DNA from: G963692885 sp964658655
Lineage (GTDB): Bacteria; Acidobacteriota; Terriglobia; Terriglobales; Acidobacteriaceae
NCBI GenBank assembly: GCA_964658655.1
Contig: CAZZZL010000014.1
Coordinates: 19,910-83,909, forward strand
Length of the DNA stretch: 64,000 nucleotides
Direction of reading: 5' to 3'
Every line of letters begins with the position of its first letter. Position 1 is the first letter of the stretch. The translations under genes and the position numbers were made by a program. The notes below the pieces were generated by a model. It searched no databases and was not told the origin of the DNA. It was given only the letters and a program-made list of their open reading frames with translations. Below, piece after piece: positions 15,473 through 25,252 of this stretch.

Positions 15473-16411
15473 ATGGCGACGTCTTCCTTAACCGGCCAGT
15501 TTTCCGCCGACCTGGTGCAGATCAACCTGCAGCCGCGCAAGCCTGCTTCCAAGCCGGAGTGGCTGAAGGCTCGTGCTCCCGTAGGCGATAATTTTCATTC
15601 GCTGAAGAAACTGGCGCGCGATCTGAACCTGCACACAGTCTGCGAGAGCGCGCACTGCCCGAACATCGGTGAATGCTGGAACCACAAGACGGCGACATTC
15701 ATGATGCTGGGCAACACGTGCACGCGTCGCTGCGGCTTCTGCGCGGTGCCGAAAGGCCGGCCGGATGCGATCGATTTCGACGAACCACGCCGAGTGGCTG
15801 AAGCAGTTGCCGTGCTTGGTCTGAAGCATGCCGTGATCACGAGCGTGAACCGCGACGACGATATTCTGGGCGGCGCGCGAGCGTTCGCACTGGTGATCGA
15901 CGAGATCCGCAAGCAGGCGCCGGGCTGCCAGGTTGAAGTACTGATCCCGGATTTTCAAGGCCGCGAGGATGCGATTCGGATCGTTGTGGATGCGCATCCC
16001 GAGGTGCTGAACCACAACACGGAATCTGTGCCGAGGCTCTATCGTGCTGTTCGTTCAGGCGCGCGGTATGAGCGCACGCTGCGGCTGCTGGAGTTTTCGA
16101 AGGAAGTAGATTCGACAGTCGTGACCAAGTCGGGCGTGATGGTGGGCCTGGGTGAAGAGACGCATGAACTGCTCGATGTCTATAAAGACCTGGCGGCAGT
16201 CGGCACCGATATTCTGACGATCGGGCAATATCTGCGGCCGTCAAAAGATCATCTGCCGATGACCCGCTACTACACGCCGGACGAGTTCGTGTTCATGCGT
16301 GAAGAGGCATTGAAGATGGGCTTCCGGCATGTCGAGTCTGGACCGCTGGTGCGTTCGAGCTACCATGCGCATGAGCAGGCAGCGAGCACCGGCCTGTCGG
16401 TGGTTTCGTAA
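15473..16411 (+). CDS. lipA: Lipoyl synthase (radical SAM)
   Basis: 312 residues from ATG 15473. It inserts two sulfur atoms into octanoyl groups on lipoyl domains. The auxiliary cluster ligands are Cys57, Cys62 and Cys68 (CESAHCPNIGEC). The SAM cluster ligands are Cys83, Cys87 and Cys90 (CTRRCGFC). The final serine ligand is in LVRSSYHA near the C-terminus. An earlier in-frame ATG (15392, touching the MOSC stop) would add 27 low-similarity residues and is not preferred. A TACAAT hexamer only 7 bp before ATG 15473 suggests a leaderless transcript. Confidence 0.96.
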   Translation: MATSSLTGQFSADLVQINLQPRKPASKPEWLKARAPVGDNFHSLKKLARDLNLHTVCESAHCPNIGECWNHKTATFMMLGNTCTRRCGFCAVPKGRPDAIDFDEPRRVAEAVAVLGLKHAVITSVNRDDDILGGARAFALVIDEIRKQAPGCQVEVLIPDFQGREDAIRIVVDAHPEVLNHNTESVPRLYRAVRSGARYERTLRLLEFSKEVDSTVVTKSGVMVGLGEETHELLDVYKDLAAVGTDILTIGQYLRPSKDHLPMTRYYTPDEFVFMREEALKMGFRHVESGPLVRSSYHAHEQAASTGLSVVS

Positions 16412-16479
16412 GATCCCGGAAAGCCGCCTGAAGCGGCAAAGAACGCGAGGCTTCTCTGCGTGCATGGGCTGTCCTGCTT

Positions 16480-16485
16480 TAGAAT
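16480..16485 (+). promoter_or_regulatory. Candidate frr -10 box
   Basis: TAGAAT with a TGCGTG-like -35 (16457-16462) at 17-bp spacing, and a leader of about 35 nt before the ATG at 16524. Confidence 0.4.
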
Positions 16486-16523
16486 CTCTCTTGAGAGTTT
16501 CGTACGCGAGGTAAGGATTCATC

Positions 16524-17111
16524 ATGGCAGTTTCCGCAATGTCCGCAATACCGGCACTGAAAGAAGCGCAGCAGTTTGTCAAAACCCGCATGGAAAAAGC
16601 GGTGAACGATTTCCGCTCGAACCTTGCATCCACCCGCACAGGCCGCGCGAATGTGCAGATGCTCGACCAGGTGCGCGCCCTGTATTATGGCGCTGAAACA
16701 CCGCTGACGCAGCTAGCGCAGCTATCGACGCCGGATGCGCAGACGATCGTGATCCAGCCGTTTGATCCCTCTGCGATTGCAGAGATCGAGAAGGCGCTGC
16801 GCCTGGCCGATTCGAGTTATAACCCTCAGAATGATGGCAAGCTGATCCGTCTGAAGATGCCGGCGATGAATGAAGAGCGGCGTCTGCAGGTGGTGAAGCA
16901 GCTGAACCGCGAACTCGAAGAACACCGTACCGGCATCCGCAGTGTGCGTCGCGACGGCAATGAAATGATCAAGAAGGCCGCGAAGGACAAGCTGATCTCC
17001 GTCGATGAAGAGAAGCGGTCGCTCGAAGAAGTACAGAAGCTGACGGATGAAGAAATCAAGCGCATGGAAGAACTGTGCAAGCTGAAAGAAAAAGAAGTGA
17101 TGCAGGTTTGA
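16524..17111 (+). CDS. frr: Ribosome recycling factor
   Basis: 195 residues (usually about 185). With EF-G it splits post-termination ribosomes. The two-domain RRF fold is clear: FRSNLASTRTGRANVQMLDQ, YYGAETPLTQLAQLSTPDAQ and QPFDPSAIAEIEKAL, then MPAMNEERRLQVVKQLNREL, EHRTGIRSVRRDGNEMIKK and a terminal acidic/basic helix ending KEKEVMQV. The N-terminus has an extra MAVSAMSAIP; ATG 16539 (MSAIP) is an alternative start. Monocistronic, ended by a strong hairpin. Confidence 0.97.
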   Translation: MAVSAMSAIPALKEAQQFVKTRMEKAVNDFRSNLASTRTGRANVQMLDQVRALYYGAETPLTQLAQLSTPDAQTIVIQPFDPSAIAEIEKALRLADSSYNPQNDGKLIRLKMPAMNEERRLQVVKQLNRELEEHRTGIRSVRRDGNEMIKKAAKDKLISVDEEKRSLEEVQKLTDEEIKRMEELCKLKEKEVMQV

Positions 17112-17147
17112 GAGACTTATCAGCGCAGTAAGCCGTCTATGTGATCG

Positions 17148-17182
17148 GGGCCGGGCATTCGCAAGAGTGCCCGGCCCTTTGT
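17148..17182 (+). terminator. Intrinsic terminator of frr
   Basis: GGGCCGGGCA (17148-17157), a 10-nt loop, then TGCCCGGCCC (17168-17177) followed by TTTGTT. The 10-bp stem is perfect. Confidence 0.85.
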
Positions 17183-17421
17183 TATTGCGCAAGGGAGAGT
17201 GCACAAAGTTCTGTGGCAAGCAGAAGGATGGGAAACTTATACTGGCTGCAACATTCCGGCTGCTATTGTTTAGAGCAAAGACCGGGCCGTCCGATGCGGG
17301 ACCGGTTTGGCTACAGGCATTCGTAGCGCCAGAGAAATCCAGCCGTTTCAATAGACAGTTTCATTTTTAAAAACGATCTGCGAAGGCGAAACCGTACTTG
17401 ATCCGCAGGAGCAAATGATTC
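17183..17421 (+). other. Upstream region of the first RND operon
   Basis: No gene seen in 239 bp. The region is less GC-rich than its neighbours, with a CAGGAG ribosome site (17406-17411) ten bases before the ATG at 17422. No regulator gene or clear operator is adjacent, so induction cannot be read from the sequence. Confidence 0.5.
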
Positions 17422-18687
17422 ATGGATAACCCGCAGGATCGAAGAGACCTGAGACCGGAGGCCTCTTCCAGCGCATTGACAGAGCCGGGGCTGGAACCAA
17501 AGAAGCGTCGGCCATGGATCGGTATCGTGATCGTGCTGCTGGCGATCGTGTTGATCGCAGTGTTGATCGCACACAAGCCGAAGGACACGAAGAGCGCAGC
17601 GCTCGATCAGCCGCAGGTCGCTACGATTAAAACCGCGACGGTGCATGCGGGCGATATCGGCCTGTATGTGGAGGCGCTGGGGACGGTCACGCCGCTCTCC
17701 ACGGTGAACGTGTACAGCCAGATCACCGGCAGAGTGATGGCGGTGAATTATCGCGAAGGCCAGATGGTGCGCAAGGGTCAGGAACTGATTGAAGTTGACC
17801 CAAGACCGTATGAAGCGCAGCTGGAAGAAGCACAGGGCACGCTCGAACACGATCGCGGATTGCTGGCGCAGGCAAAGATTGACCTCGCGCGTTATCAGAA
17901 AGCATCGGCGCTGAATGCAATCGCGCGGCAGACGCTGGAAGACCAGGAGCAGGCTGTCGTGCAATACCAGGGCACGGTCCGCAACGATGAGGGCCAGGTG
18001 AAATATGCGCAGGTGCAGCTGAGCTACTGCCACCTGGAAGCACCGGCATCCGGCCGCGTTGGTTTGCGGCTGGTGGACCCGGGCAATACGATATTTTCCG
18101 GCAGCTCGAATGCGCTTGTCGTCATCACGCAGCTGCAGCCGATCAGTGTTGTGTTCAACGTGGCGGAGGATAACCTCGATAAGGTGCGCGGACAGATACT
18201 GCATCGCAAGGCGCTGCCGATTGATGTTTACGATCGGTCGCAGCAGCAGAAGCTGGCCAGTGGTACATTGCTGACGCTCGATAACCAGGTGGACACGACA
18301 ACCGGCACGGTGCGTTTCCGGGGAGAGTTTGCAAATAAAGATCTGACACTGTTTCCGAACCAATTTGTGAATGCGCGACTGCTTGTGGACACACTTCGGG
18401 ATAAGCCCCTGGTACCCAGCGCGGCGGTGCAACGGAACGGTGTGCAGACTTTCGTATACATCGTGAATGGCGACACGGTGAAGACGCATGACATTACGGA
18501 GCTGACTTCGGATGGATCGGTGTCCGCAGTGCAGGGGTTGGCGACCGGCGACGTCGTAGCGGTTACGGGCTTTGACAAATTGCAGGACGGCGCGAAGATC
18601 ATAGTGCAGGCTTCGCCCAATGAGGGTACGCCGGCGGCTGCGGCCTCGAACACGCTGTCAGGAAAGCAGGGTGGAGCAGCGCGTTGA
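17422..18687 (+). CDS. RND efflux periplasmic adaptor (MdtA-like), copy 1
   Basis: 421 residues. A cytoplasmic start is followed by one membrane helix, IGIVIVLLAIVLIAVLIA (33-50). The biotinyl-lipoyl hairpin follows: VYSQITGRVMAVNYREGQMV, GQELIEVDPRPYEAQLEEAQ, a long coiled coil, and CHLEAPASGRVGLRLVDPGN. Beta-barrel and membrane-proximal domains follow (LTLDNQVDTTTGTVRFRGEF, FPNQFVNARLLVD). It links an inner-membrane RND pump to an outer-membrane channel. The stop overlaps the TTG start of the pump gene (18684-18687). No outer-membrane factor gene lies in this operon. Confidence 0.93.
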   Translation: MDNPQDRRDLRPEASSSALTEPGLEPKKRRPWIGIVIVLLAIVLIAVLIAHKPKDTKSAALDQPQVATIKTATVHAGDIGLYVEALGTVTPLSTVNVYSQITGRVMAVNYREGQMVRKGQELIEVDPRPYEAQLEEAQGTLEHDRGLLAQAKIDLARYQKASALNAIARQTLEDQEQAVVQYQGTVRNDEGQVKYAQVQLSYCHLEAPASGRVGLRLVDPGNTIFSGSSNALVVITQLQPISVVFNVAEDNLDKVRGQILHRKALPIDVYDRSQQQKLASGTLLTLDNQVDTTTGTVRFRGEFANKDLTLFPNQFVNARLLVDTLRDKPLVPSAAVQRNGVQTFVYIVNGDTVKTHDITELTSDGSVSAVQGLATGDVVAVTGFDKLQDGAKIIVQASPNEGTPAAAASNTLSGKQGGAAR

Positions 18688-21600
18688 ATCCTTCTCGCAC
18701 CTTTGTGCTGCGGCCGGTAGCGACGGCGCTGCTGATGCTGGCGATCCTGGTGATCGGGTTGGCGGCTTATACGACGCTGCCCGTATCTGCATTGCCGCAG
18801 GCGGATTATCCGACGATCCAGGTGCAGACTTTTTATCCGGGTGCTAGTCCGCAGGTGATGTCGTCCGCAGTGACGGCGCCGCTCGAGCGACAGTTCGGCC
18901 AGGTGGCTGGACTGACGCAGATGACGTCCACGAGTTCAGACGGCAGCTCGATTATTGTGCTGCAGTTTTCGCTGAGTCTGAATATCGATGTTGCGGAGCA
19001 GGAGGTGCAGGCGGCCATCAATGCAGCGCAGGGATACCTGCCGACCGACCTTCCGGTGCCACCGGTTTACAGCAAATCGAACCCCGCAGATACTCCTGTC
19101 CTCACGCTTGCGCTGACGTCAAAGGTGATGCCGCTTTCGCGCGTGGAAGACCTGGTAGACACGCGGCTCGCGCCGAAGATTTCGCAGCTGAACGGTGTCG
19201 GCCTGGTGACGATCAGTGGTGGACAGAAGCCCGCTGTGCGTATCCAGGCAAACCCAGTCGCGCTGGCGTCATATGGGATAGGGCTTGAAGATCTGCGCAA
19301 CGCATTGACGGCGGAGAGCGTGAATTCGGCGAAGGGAAGCTTCGACGGGCCGGCACAGAATTTTCAGATCAACGCGGACGATCAGCTGCTTTCAAGCACG
19401 GGCTATCGCGACCTGGTGGTGGCGTATAAAAACGGCGCACCGGTGATGTTGACGGACGTTGCGCGCATCAGCGATGGCATTGAAAACACCAAGCTGGCGG
19501 CGTGGATGAATGAGACGCCGGCGGTGATCGTGAACATTCAGCGACAGCCTGGGGCCAATACGATCGAGGTGGTCAAGAGCATCGAAGAGCTGCTGCCGAA
19601 GCTGCAGACGACGCTGCCTGCGTCGATCAAACTGACGATACTGACAGACCGCACGAACACGATTCGTGCCTCGGTAGCTGATGTTGAATTTGAATTGATG
19701 CTGACCATTGCACTGGTCATCATGGTCATTTTTATCTTCCTGCGAAACCTGTCGGCGACCATCATTCCCAGTGTAGCGGTGCCACTTTCGTTGATCGGAA
19801 CCTTCGCTGCAATGGAAGCGCTCGGCTACAGTCTGAACAATCTGACGCTGATGGCGTTCACGATTTCAACTGGCTTTGTTGTCGATGATGCGATCGTGAT
19901 GATCGAAAATATCTCGCGCTACCTGGAAGAAGGATTGCCTCCACTCGAGGCTGCACTCAAGGGCGCGGAACAGATCGGTTTCACCATCATCTCGCTCACG
20001 GTGTCGTTAATCGCCGTGCTGATTCCGCTTTTGTTCATGGGCGATATTGTCGGCAGACTTTTTCGCGAATTCGCAGTCACGCTGAGTGTCACGATTTTGA
20101 TCTCGGCCATCGTATCGCTGACGCTGACGCCGATGATGGCGGCGCGCATTCTGCGGCATAAGAGTGAGTCAGAGCAGTCGCGCTTCTATCACTGGTCAGA
20201 GGGCATTTTCAAGCGGCTGATCGCGGCGTACGGCCGGAGTCTGCGAGTTGTGTTGCGCTTCGAAGCGCTGGCCCTGCTGGTCGCCGCTGCAATGCTGGCG
20301 CTGACTATCTTCCTGTACATAGAAATTCCCAAAGGCTTTTTTCCGACGCAGGATACGGGCATCATCCAGGGCATATCGCAGGCGCCCGAATCGATCTCAT
20401 TTGCTGCGATGACGAGGAAGCAACAACAACTGGCGCATGTAATTCTGCAGGACCCGGCGGTCGCGAGCCTGTCGTCGTTTATCGGAGCAGACGGTACGAA
20501 TACCACGCTGAACAGCGGACGCATCCAGATCAATCTGAAAGATCCGTCGGTGCGCCATCTTAGTGCGACGGGCGTGATCCATCGCTTGCAGCGCAGCCTG
20601 GGACAGGTACCGGGTATTCAGCTGTTCATGCAGCCGGTGCAGGACCTGACGGTCGACGATCGTGCCAGCCGCACGGAGTATCAGTACACGCTGGAAGATC
20701 CTGATCCGACAGAGCTGAGCCTGTGGACGAACAAGCTTACGGACGCGATGCGCAAGTTGCCGGAAGTTACCGATGTAGCGACCGACGACCAGCCAAACGG
20801 CGTGATGGCACAGCTCGCATATGACCGTGCGACCGCATCACGTCTGAATATCACGGCGGACGATATTGACTCGACACTTTACGACGCGTTTGGACAACGG
20901 CAGATCAGTACGCTGTATACGCAGTCGAATCAGTATCACGTAATTCTCGAGACCCTTCCGGCATTTCAGAAAGACCCCAGGAAGCTGGACAGTATTTATC
21001 TGCAAGGCTCGGCCGCTGCATCTGCCACGACCACTACGACCACTGGTCGCACATCGACGGGCGGGAGCAGTGGCGCGGTGTCGACGCTCAAGGCATCGTC
21101 TACGAGTGGCTCGACGACGACGCAATCGACCACGCTGGGAAACGCTGGTTCAACTGTGACGAACCTTTCGCAGAGCAACGGCGCAAGCACGGGCAACGGG
21201 CTGAGTTCGACGACTGCGAATGCATCGACAGGCAGCGCTGGTGGTTCGGGCGGCAGCACCGGGAGCGGATCGAATCTCTCCTCCACATCGCCGACGAGCA
21301 GTACTTCGTCCTCATCATCGAGCGGCAATGGCGCAGCGTCCACCAGCACATTGGCGACACCTGTTCCACTCAGCGCATTCGCGCACTTCGAGACAAAGCG
21401 GTCGCCACTGACGATTACGCACCAGGGACAATTTCCCGTGGTGACGGTCTCGTTCAATGTGGCTGATGGTTCGTCGCTCGGCCAGGCGATCGAGGCTATC
21501 GACAGGACAGTCGCGAAACTAAATATTCCGGCTAGTGTACAGACGAGCTACCAAGGTACGGCCGCAGCATACAAGGGTATCGGTTCGAATGAAGCACTGC

Positions 21601-22136
21601 TGATTCTTGCCGCACTGCTTGCGGTCTATATCGTTCTCGGCGTGCTCTACGAGAGTTTCATTCACCCCATCACCATCCTTTCCACGCTGCCGTCCGCGGG
21701 TGTCGGCGCGCTGCTTGCGTTGCGCCTCTTCGGGCAGGACCTGAATGTGATCGCCGTGATCGGTATCATCCTGCTGATTGGCATTGTGAAAAAGAATGGC
21801 ATTATGATCGTCGACTTTGCCTTGGATGCAGAACGGACGCGCGGCCTGGACTCGGTCGATGCAATTTTCGAAGCGTCCCTGCTGCGCTTTCGACCGATCA
21901 TGATGACGACGCTGGCAGCACTGTTCGCAGGGCTGCCGCTGGCTTTTGGTTCGGGGATTGGCGCGGAGCTGCGTCGGCCGCTGGGGATCGCGATGGTCGG
22001 CGGACTGCTCGTGAGCCAGGCGCTGACGCTCTACACGACGCCGGTAATTTACGTTTTCTTTGACCGCCTGGCGAGCCGATTTTCGCGCAGTACAAAACGC
22101 CTAAGCAGTAACGAGGCGAGAACCGGCGAAGCATGA
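18684..22136 (+). CDS. RND efflux pump, MdtB-like, copy 1, with Ser/Thr/Gly-rich insert
   Basis: 1150 residues, about 110 more than usual. Twelve membrane helices and two large periplasmic loops are present. N-terminus NPSRTFVLRPVATALLMLAI; QFGQVAGLTQMTSTSSDGSS in the porter domain; the TM4 proton-relay pair in STGFVVDDAIVMIENISRYL; GFFPTQDTG before loop 2. From about residue 776 to 892 lies a tract of Ser, Thr, Gly and Ala, inserted just before VPLSAFAHFE. The frame resumes perfectly into ESFIHPITILSTLPSAG and KKNGIMIVDFALDAE. It starts with TTG coupled to the adaptor stop and forms a likely heterotrimer with the next gene. Confidence 0.94.
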   Translation: MNPSRTFVLRPVATALLMLAILVIGLAAYTTLPVSALPQADYPTIQVQTFYPGASPQVMSSAVTAPLERQFGQVAGLTQMTSTSSDGSSIIVLQFSLSLNIDVAEQEVQAAINAAQGYLPTDLPVPPVYSKSNPADTPVLTLALTSKVMPLSRVEDLVDTRLAPKISQLNGVGLVTISGGQKPAVRIQANPVALASYGIGLEDLRNALTAESVNSAKGSFDGPAQNFQINADDQLLSSTGYRDLVVAYKNGAPVMLTDVARISDGIENTKLAAWMNETPAVIVNIQRQPGANTIEVVKSIEELLPKLQTTLPASIKLTILTDRTNTIRASVADVEFELMLTIALVIMVIFIFLRNLSATIIPSVAVPLSLIGTFAAMEALGYSLNNLTLMAFTISTGFVVDDAIVMIENISRYLEEGLPPLEAALKGAEQIGFTIISLTVSLIAVLIPLLFMGDIVGRLFREFAVTLSVTILISAIVSLTLTPMMAARILRHKSESEQSRFYHWSEGIFKRLIAAYGRSLRVVLRFEALALLVAAAMLALTIFLYIEIPKGFFPTQDTGIIQGISQAPESISFAAMTRKQQQLAHVILQDPAVASLSSFIGADGTNTTLNSGRIQINLKDPSVRHLSATGVIHRLQRSLGQVPGIQLFMQPVQDLTVDDRASRTEYQYTLEDPDPTELSLWTNKLTDAMRKLPEVTDVATDDQPNGVMAQLAYDRATASRLNITADDIDSTLYDAFGQRQISTLYTQSNQYHVILETLPAFQKDPRKLDSIYLQGSAAASATTTTTTGRTSTGGSSGAVSTLKASSTSGSTTTQSTTLGNAGSTVTNLSQSNGASTGNGLSSTTANASTGSAGGSGGSTGSGSNLSSTSPTSSTSSSSSSGNGAASTSTLATPVPLSAFAHFETKRSPLTITHQGQFPVVTVSFNVADGSSLGQAIEAIDRTVAKLNIPASVQTSYQGTAAAYKGIGSNEALLILAALLAVYIVLGVLYESFIHPITILSTLPSAGVGALLALRLFGQDLNVIAVIGIILLIGIVKKNGIMIVDFALDAERTRGLDSVDAIFEASLLRFRPIMMTTLAALFAGLPLAFGSGIGAELRRPLGIAMVGGLLVSQALTLYTTPVIYVFFDRLASRFSRSTKRLSSNEARTGEA

Positions 22137-25100
22137 ATATCTCTGCTCCATTCATCCGTCGGCCGGTTGCTACTACATTGTTGACGGCAGCCATCGCGAT
22201 CGCCGGCATTCTTGCGTTCGTGCATCTTCCGGTTTCGTCGTTGCCGCAGGTGGATTTCGCAACAATTACTGTAGCGAGTACGCTGCCGGGGGCGAGTCCC
22301 GAGGTAATGGCGTCTTCAGTGGCGACACCGTTGGAGCGACAGTTCGGCCACATTGCCGGGGTTACCCAGATGACTTCATCGAGTACGCTTGGTGTCGTTT
22401 CGGTGACACTGCAGTTCGATTTTACGCGCGATGTGGATGGAGCGGCGCGTGATGTAGAAGCAGCCATCAATGCAGCGCGCACGTATTTGCCGGCAAATCT
22501 TCCGGCGAATCCTACGTACAGGAAAATCAATTCGGCAGTCGCGCCGGTGATGGTGCTTGATCTGACGTCACCGCTGCACGGGCGTGGCGAGTTGTACGAC
22601 ACTGCGTCGTCGGTGATTCAACAGAAGTTGTCGCAGGTGCCCGGAGTGGGCCAGGTGCAGGTCGCTGGAAGCTCGCTGCCGGCTGTGAGGATCGAGGTTG
22701 ATCCGCAACAGTTGAACAGCTACGGGCTGGGCATGCAGGATGTGGCTCGCGTCATCAGCGAGCAGAATTCTAATCGGCCGAAAGGGCAATTGTCCGATGA
22801 GAATACGACTGCGGACATTGGTGCGAACGATCAGATTTCCAAGGCCAAGGATTACGCACCGCTGGTGATTGGCAGCGCAAACGGGAAGGTGCTGCGGTTA
22901 AGCGATGTGGCGCGCGTGTATGACTCGACGCAGACGCTGCGGTCGGCGGGCTTCATGAATCAGCAGCCGGCGATTGTGCTTTTGGTCTTCCGGTTGCCCG
23001 GCGCGAATGTCATCGATACAGTCGATCGCATCAAGGCAGTGTTGCCGTCGGTGCGGGCTTCGATTCCGGCGGCCGATACGCTGTCCGTCATCACCGATCT
23101 GACGACGACGATTCGTGCGTCGGTGCATGATGTCGAGCGATCGCTGATCATCTCGATCATTCTTGTAGTGTCGGTTGTCTTTGTTTTTCTGCGCAGTGCA
23201 CGAGCCACGCTGATACCGGGAGTGGCTGTGACGGTGTCGTTGATCGGCACATTTGCCGTGATGTACCTGGCGCACTTCAGTCTCGACAATCTTTCATTGA
23301 TGGCGTTGACCGTGTCGACCGGGTTCGTGGTGGACGATGCGATCGTGGTAATGGAAAATATCACGCGGCTGATTGAACAGGGGATGCCGCCGATGCAGGC
23401 GGCGCTGCAGGGAGCCGAAGAGGTTGGCTTCACGGTGCTGTCGATGAGTCTCTCGCTGATCGCGGTGTTCGTGCCCATTCTGTTCATGGGTGGAATTGTC
23501 GGGAGGTTGTTTCACGAGTTTGCGTTCACGCTCGCGACGTCGATTGCTGTCTCGATGGTGATCTCGCTCACTGTGACGCCGATGATGTGTTCGCGCATGC
23601 TCAAGCCGCATGCGGGCGTGAAGCATAACGCAATTTATAAATGGAGCGAGCGCGGCTTTGACCTGCTGCTTGAGGGTTATCGGCGCAGCCTGATCTGGGC
23701 GCTGCGTAATCCGGCGCTGGTGATCGCGATTCTTATCGTGACGCTGGGATTGAATGTGGTGCTGGTCGGACGTGTGCCGAAAGGATTTTTTCCGCTGCAG
23801 GATACGGGTAACCTGCAAGGCGGCATACAGGGTTCGCAGGATGCATCGTTCCATTCCATGAGTGACTCGGTACTTGACGATGAGAAGGTGGTGCAGGCCG
23901 ATCCGGCGGTGCAGAATGTGATTGGCTTTACCGGCGGCCAGGGTGGTCCTGGCGGTGGCGCGAGTAATACAGGCTTCATGTTCGTAAGTCTCAAGCCTCT
24001 TGTTGATCGAGGCATAAGCGCTGCGGCTGTGGTCGATCGACTTCGTCCAAAACTCGCGGCCCTCACGGGGGCGTCAACTTTTCTGCAGGCTTCGCAGGAT
24101 TTATCTGTTGGTGGCCGGCAAAGCAATGCGGCGTATCAATACCAGTTGTCGGCCGACACGGTTGAGGATTTGTCGTCATGGGGCCCGCGTCTCTACAACG
24201 AGATGCGCAAGATGCCGCAGTTGAAAGATGTGACGACGGACCAGCAAAACAACGGTCTGCAGATGCTGCTGAGCTATGATCGGCCGACGGCGGCGCGCTT
24301 CGGCATTACACCGCAGGCAATCGACAACACGCTTTACCTGAATTACGGCGAAGCGGAAGTCTCGACGATTTACACGTCGCTGAACCAGTATTACGTGGTG
24401 CAGGAGGCGGCGCCCCAGTTTCTGCTCAGTCCGAAAACGCTGAAGTCGACATTTATTCATCCTGAAGGCGGTGGATCGGTGCCTCTGAATGCGGTGTCAA
24501 CATCGAAGGCGTCGACATCGTCACTGGCAATCAATCACTCATCCTTTTTCCCATCAGTCACTGTTGCATTTAACCTGGCGCCGGGCGTTTCGCTGGGAGA
24601 GGCGACGAAGCTGATCGCTCAAATGGAGCAGCGCATCGGTGTGCCGTCTTCGATCCGCGGGACATTTGCGGGCACGGCGCAGGCGTTTCAGAAATCACTG
24701 GCTACAGAGCCGCTGCTGATTATTACGGCGCTGCTCGCCATCTACATTGTGCTCGGCATCCTGTATGAAAGCCTGGTGCATCCGATTACGATTCTCACTA
24801 CGCTGCCGTCTGCGAGTGTTGGTGCAGTACTGGCGCTGATCCTGTTCCACAGCGAACTGGATGTGATCTCGCTGATCGGCATTATCCTGCTGATCGGTAT
24901 CGTAAAAAAGAATGCGATCATGATGATCGACTTTGCTCTGCAGGCGGAGCGACTGGAAGGCAAGAATACGCGCGACGCAATTTTCGAGGCGTGTATGCTG
25001 CGTTTCAGGCCGATCCTGATGACGACGATGGCTGCACTTTTCGGTGCGCTGCCACTGGCTTTCGGGACGGGGACGGGATCCGAGTTGCGCAGGCCGCTGG

Positions 25101-25252
25101 GCGTTGCCATTGCCGGCGGACTGCTGTTCAGCCAGGTGTTGACGCTCTACACGACGCCGGTGATTTATCTCTACTTCGACAAAATCAGTACGCGCTTCGG
25201 GCGTCGCAATGCCGGCGGCGTGCATGCTGCGCACGCGCCGGCGGGCGACTAG
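22133..25252 (+). CDS. RND efflux pump, MdtC-like, copy 1
   Basis: 1039 residues, standard RND length. NISAPFIRRPVATTLLTAAI opens the protein; STGFVVDDAIVVMENITRLI carries the paired aspartates of the proton relay; GFFPLQDTGNLQGGIQGSQD and KKNAIMMIDFALQAERLEG are typical of MdtC/MuxC pumps. ATG overlaps the preceding stop (ATGA at 22133-22136). With its MdtB-like partner and the adaptor it should form a drug-proton antiporter. The TAG stop shares the palindrome CTAG (25249-25252) with the stop of the convergent GH2 gene. Confidence 0.95.
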   Translation: MNISAPFIRRPVATTLLTAAIAIAGILAFVHLPVSSLPQVDFATITVASTLPGASPEVMASSVATPLERQFGHIAGVTQMTSSSTLGVVSVTLQFDFTRDVDGAARDVEAAINAARTYLPANLPANPTYRKINSAVAPVMVLDLTSPLHGRGELYDTASSVIQQKLSQVPGVGQVQVAGSSLPAVRIEVDPQQLNSYGLGMQDVARVISEQNSNRPKGQLSDENTTADIGANDQISKAKDYAPLVIGSANGKVLRLSDVARVYDSTQTLRSAGFMNQQPAIVLLVFRLPGANVIDTVDRIKAVLPSVRASIPAADTLSVITDLTTTIRASVHDVERSLIISIILVVSVVFVFLRSARATLIPGVAVTVSLIGTFAVMYLAHFSLDNLSLMALTVSTGFVVDDAIVVMENITRLIEQGMPPMQAALQGAEEVGFTVLSMSLSLIAVFVPILFMGGIVGRLFHEFAFTLATSIAVSMVISLTVTPMMCSRMLKPHAGVKHNAIYKWSERGFDLLLEGYRRSLIWALRNPALVIAILIVTLGLNVVLVGRVPKGFFPLQDTGNLQGGIQGSQDASFHSMSDSVLDDEKVVQADPAVQNVIGFTGGQGGPGGGASNTGFMFVSLKPLVDRGISAAAVVDRLRPKLAALTGASTFLQASQDLSVGGRQSNAAYQYQLSADTVEDLSSWGPRLYNEMRKMPQLKDVTTDQQNNGLQMLLSYDRPTAARFGITPQAIDNTLYLNYGEAEVSTIYTSLNQYYVVQEAAPQFLLSPKTLKSTFIHPEGGGSVPLNAVSTSKASTSSLAINHSSFFPSVTVAFNLAPGVSLGEATKLIAQMEQRIGVPSSIRGTFAGTAQAFQKSLATEPLLIITALLAIYIVLGILYESLVHPITILTTLPSASVGAVLALILFHSELDVISLIGIILLIGIVKKNAIMMIDFALQAERLEGKNTRDAIFEACMLRFRPILMTTMAALFGALPLAFGTGTGSELRRPLGVAIAGGLLFSQVLTLYTTPVIYLYFDKISTRFGRRNAGGVHAAHAPAGD

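Noticed and set aside
21009..21360. Ser/Thr-rich tract as a frameshift or assembly error
   Set aside because: The frame returns to conserved RND sequence and the paralogue has an insert at the same place.
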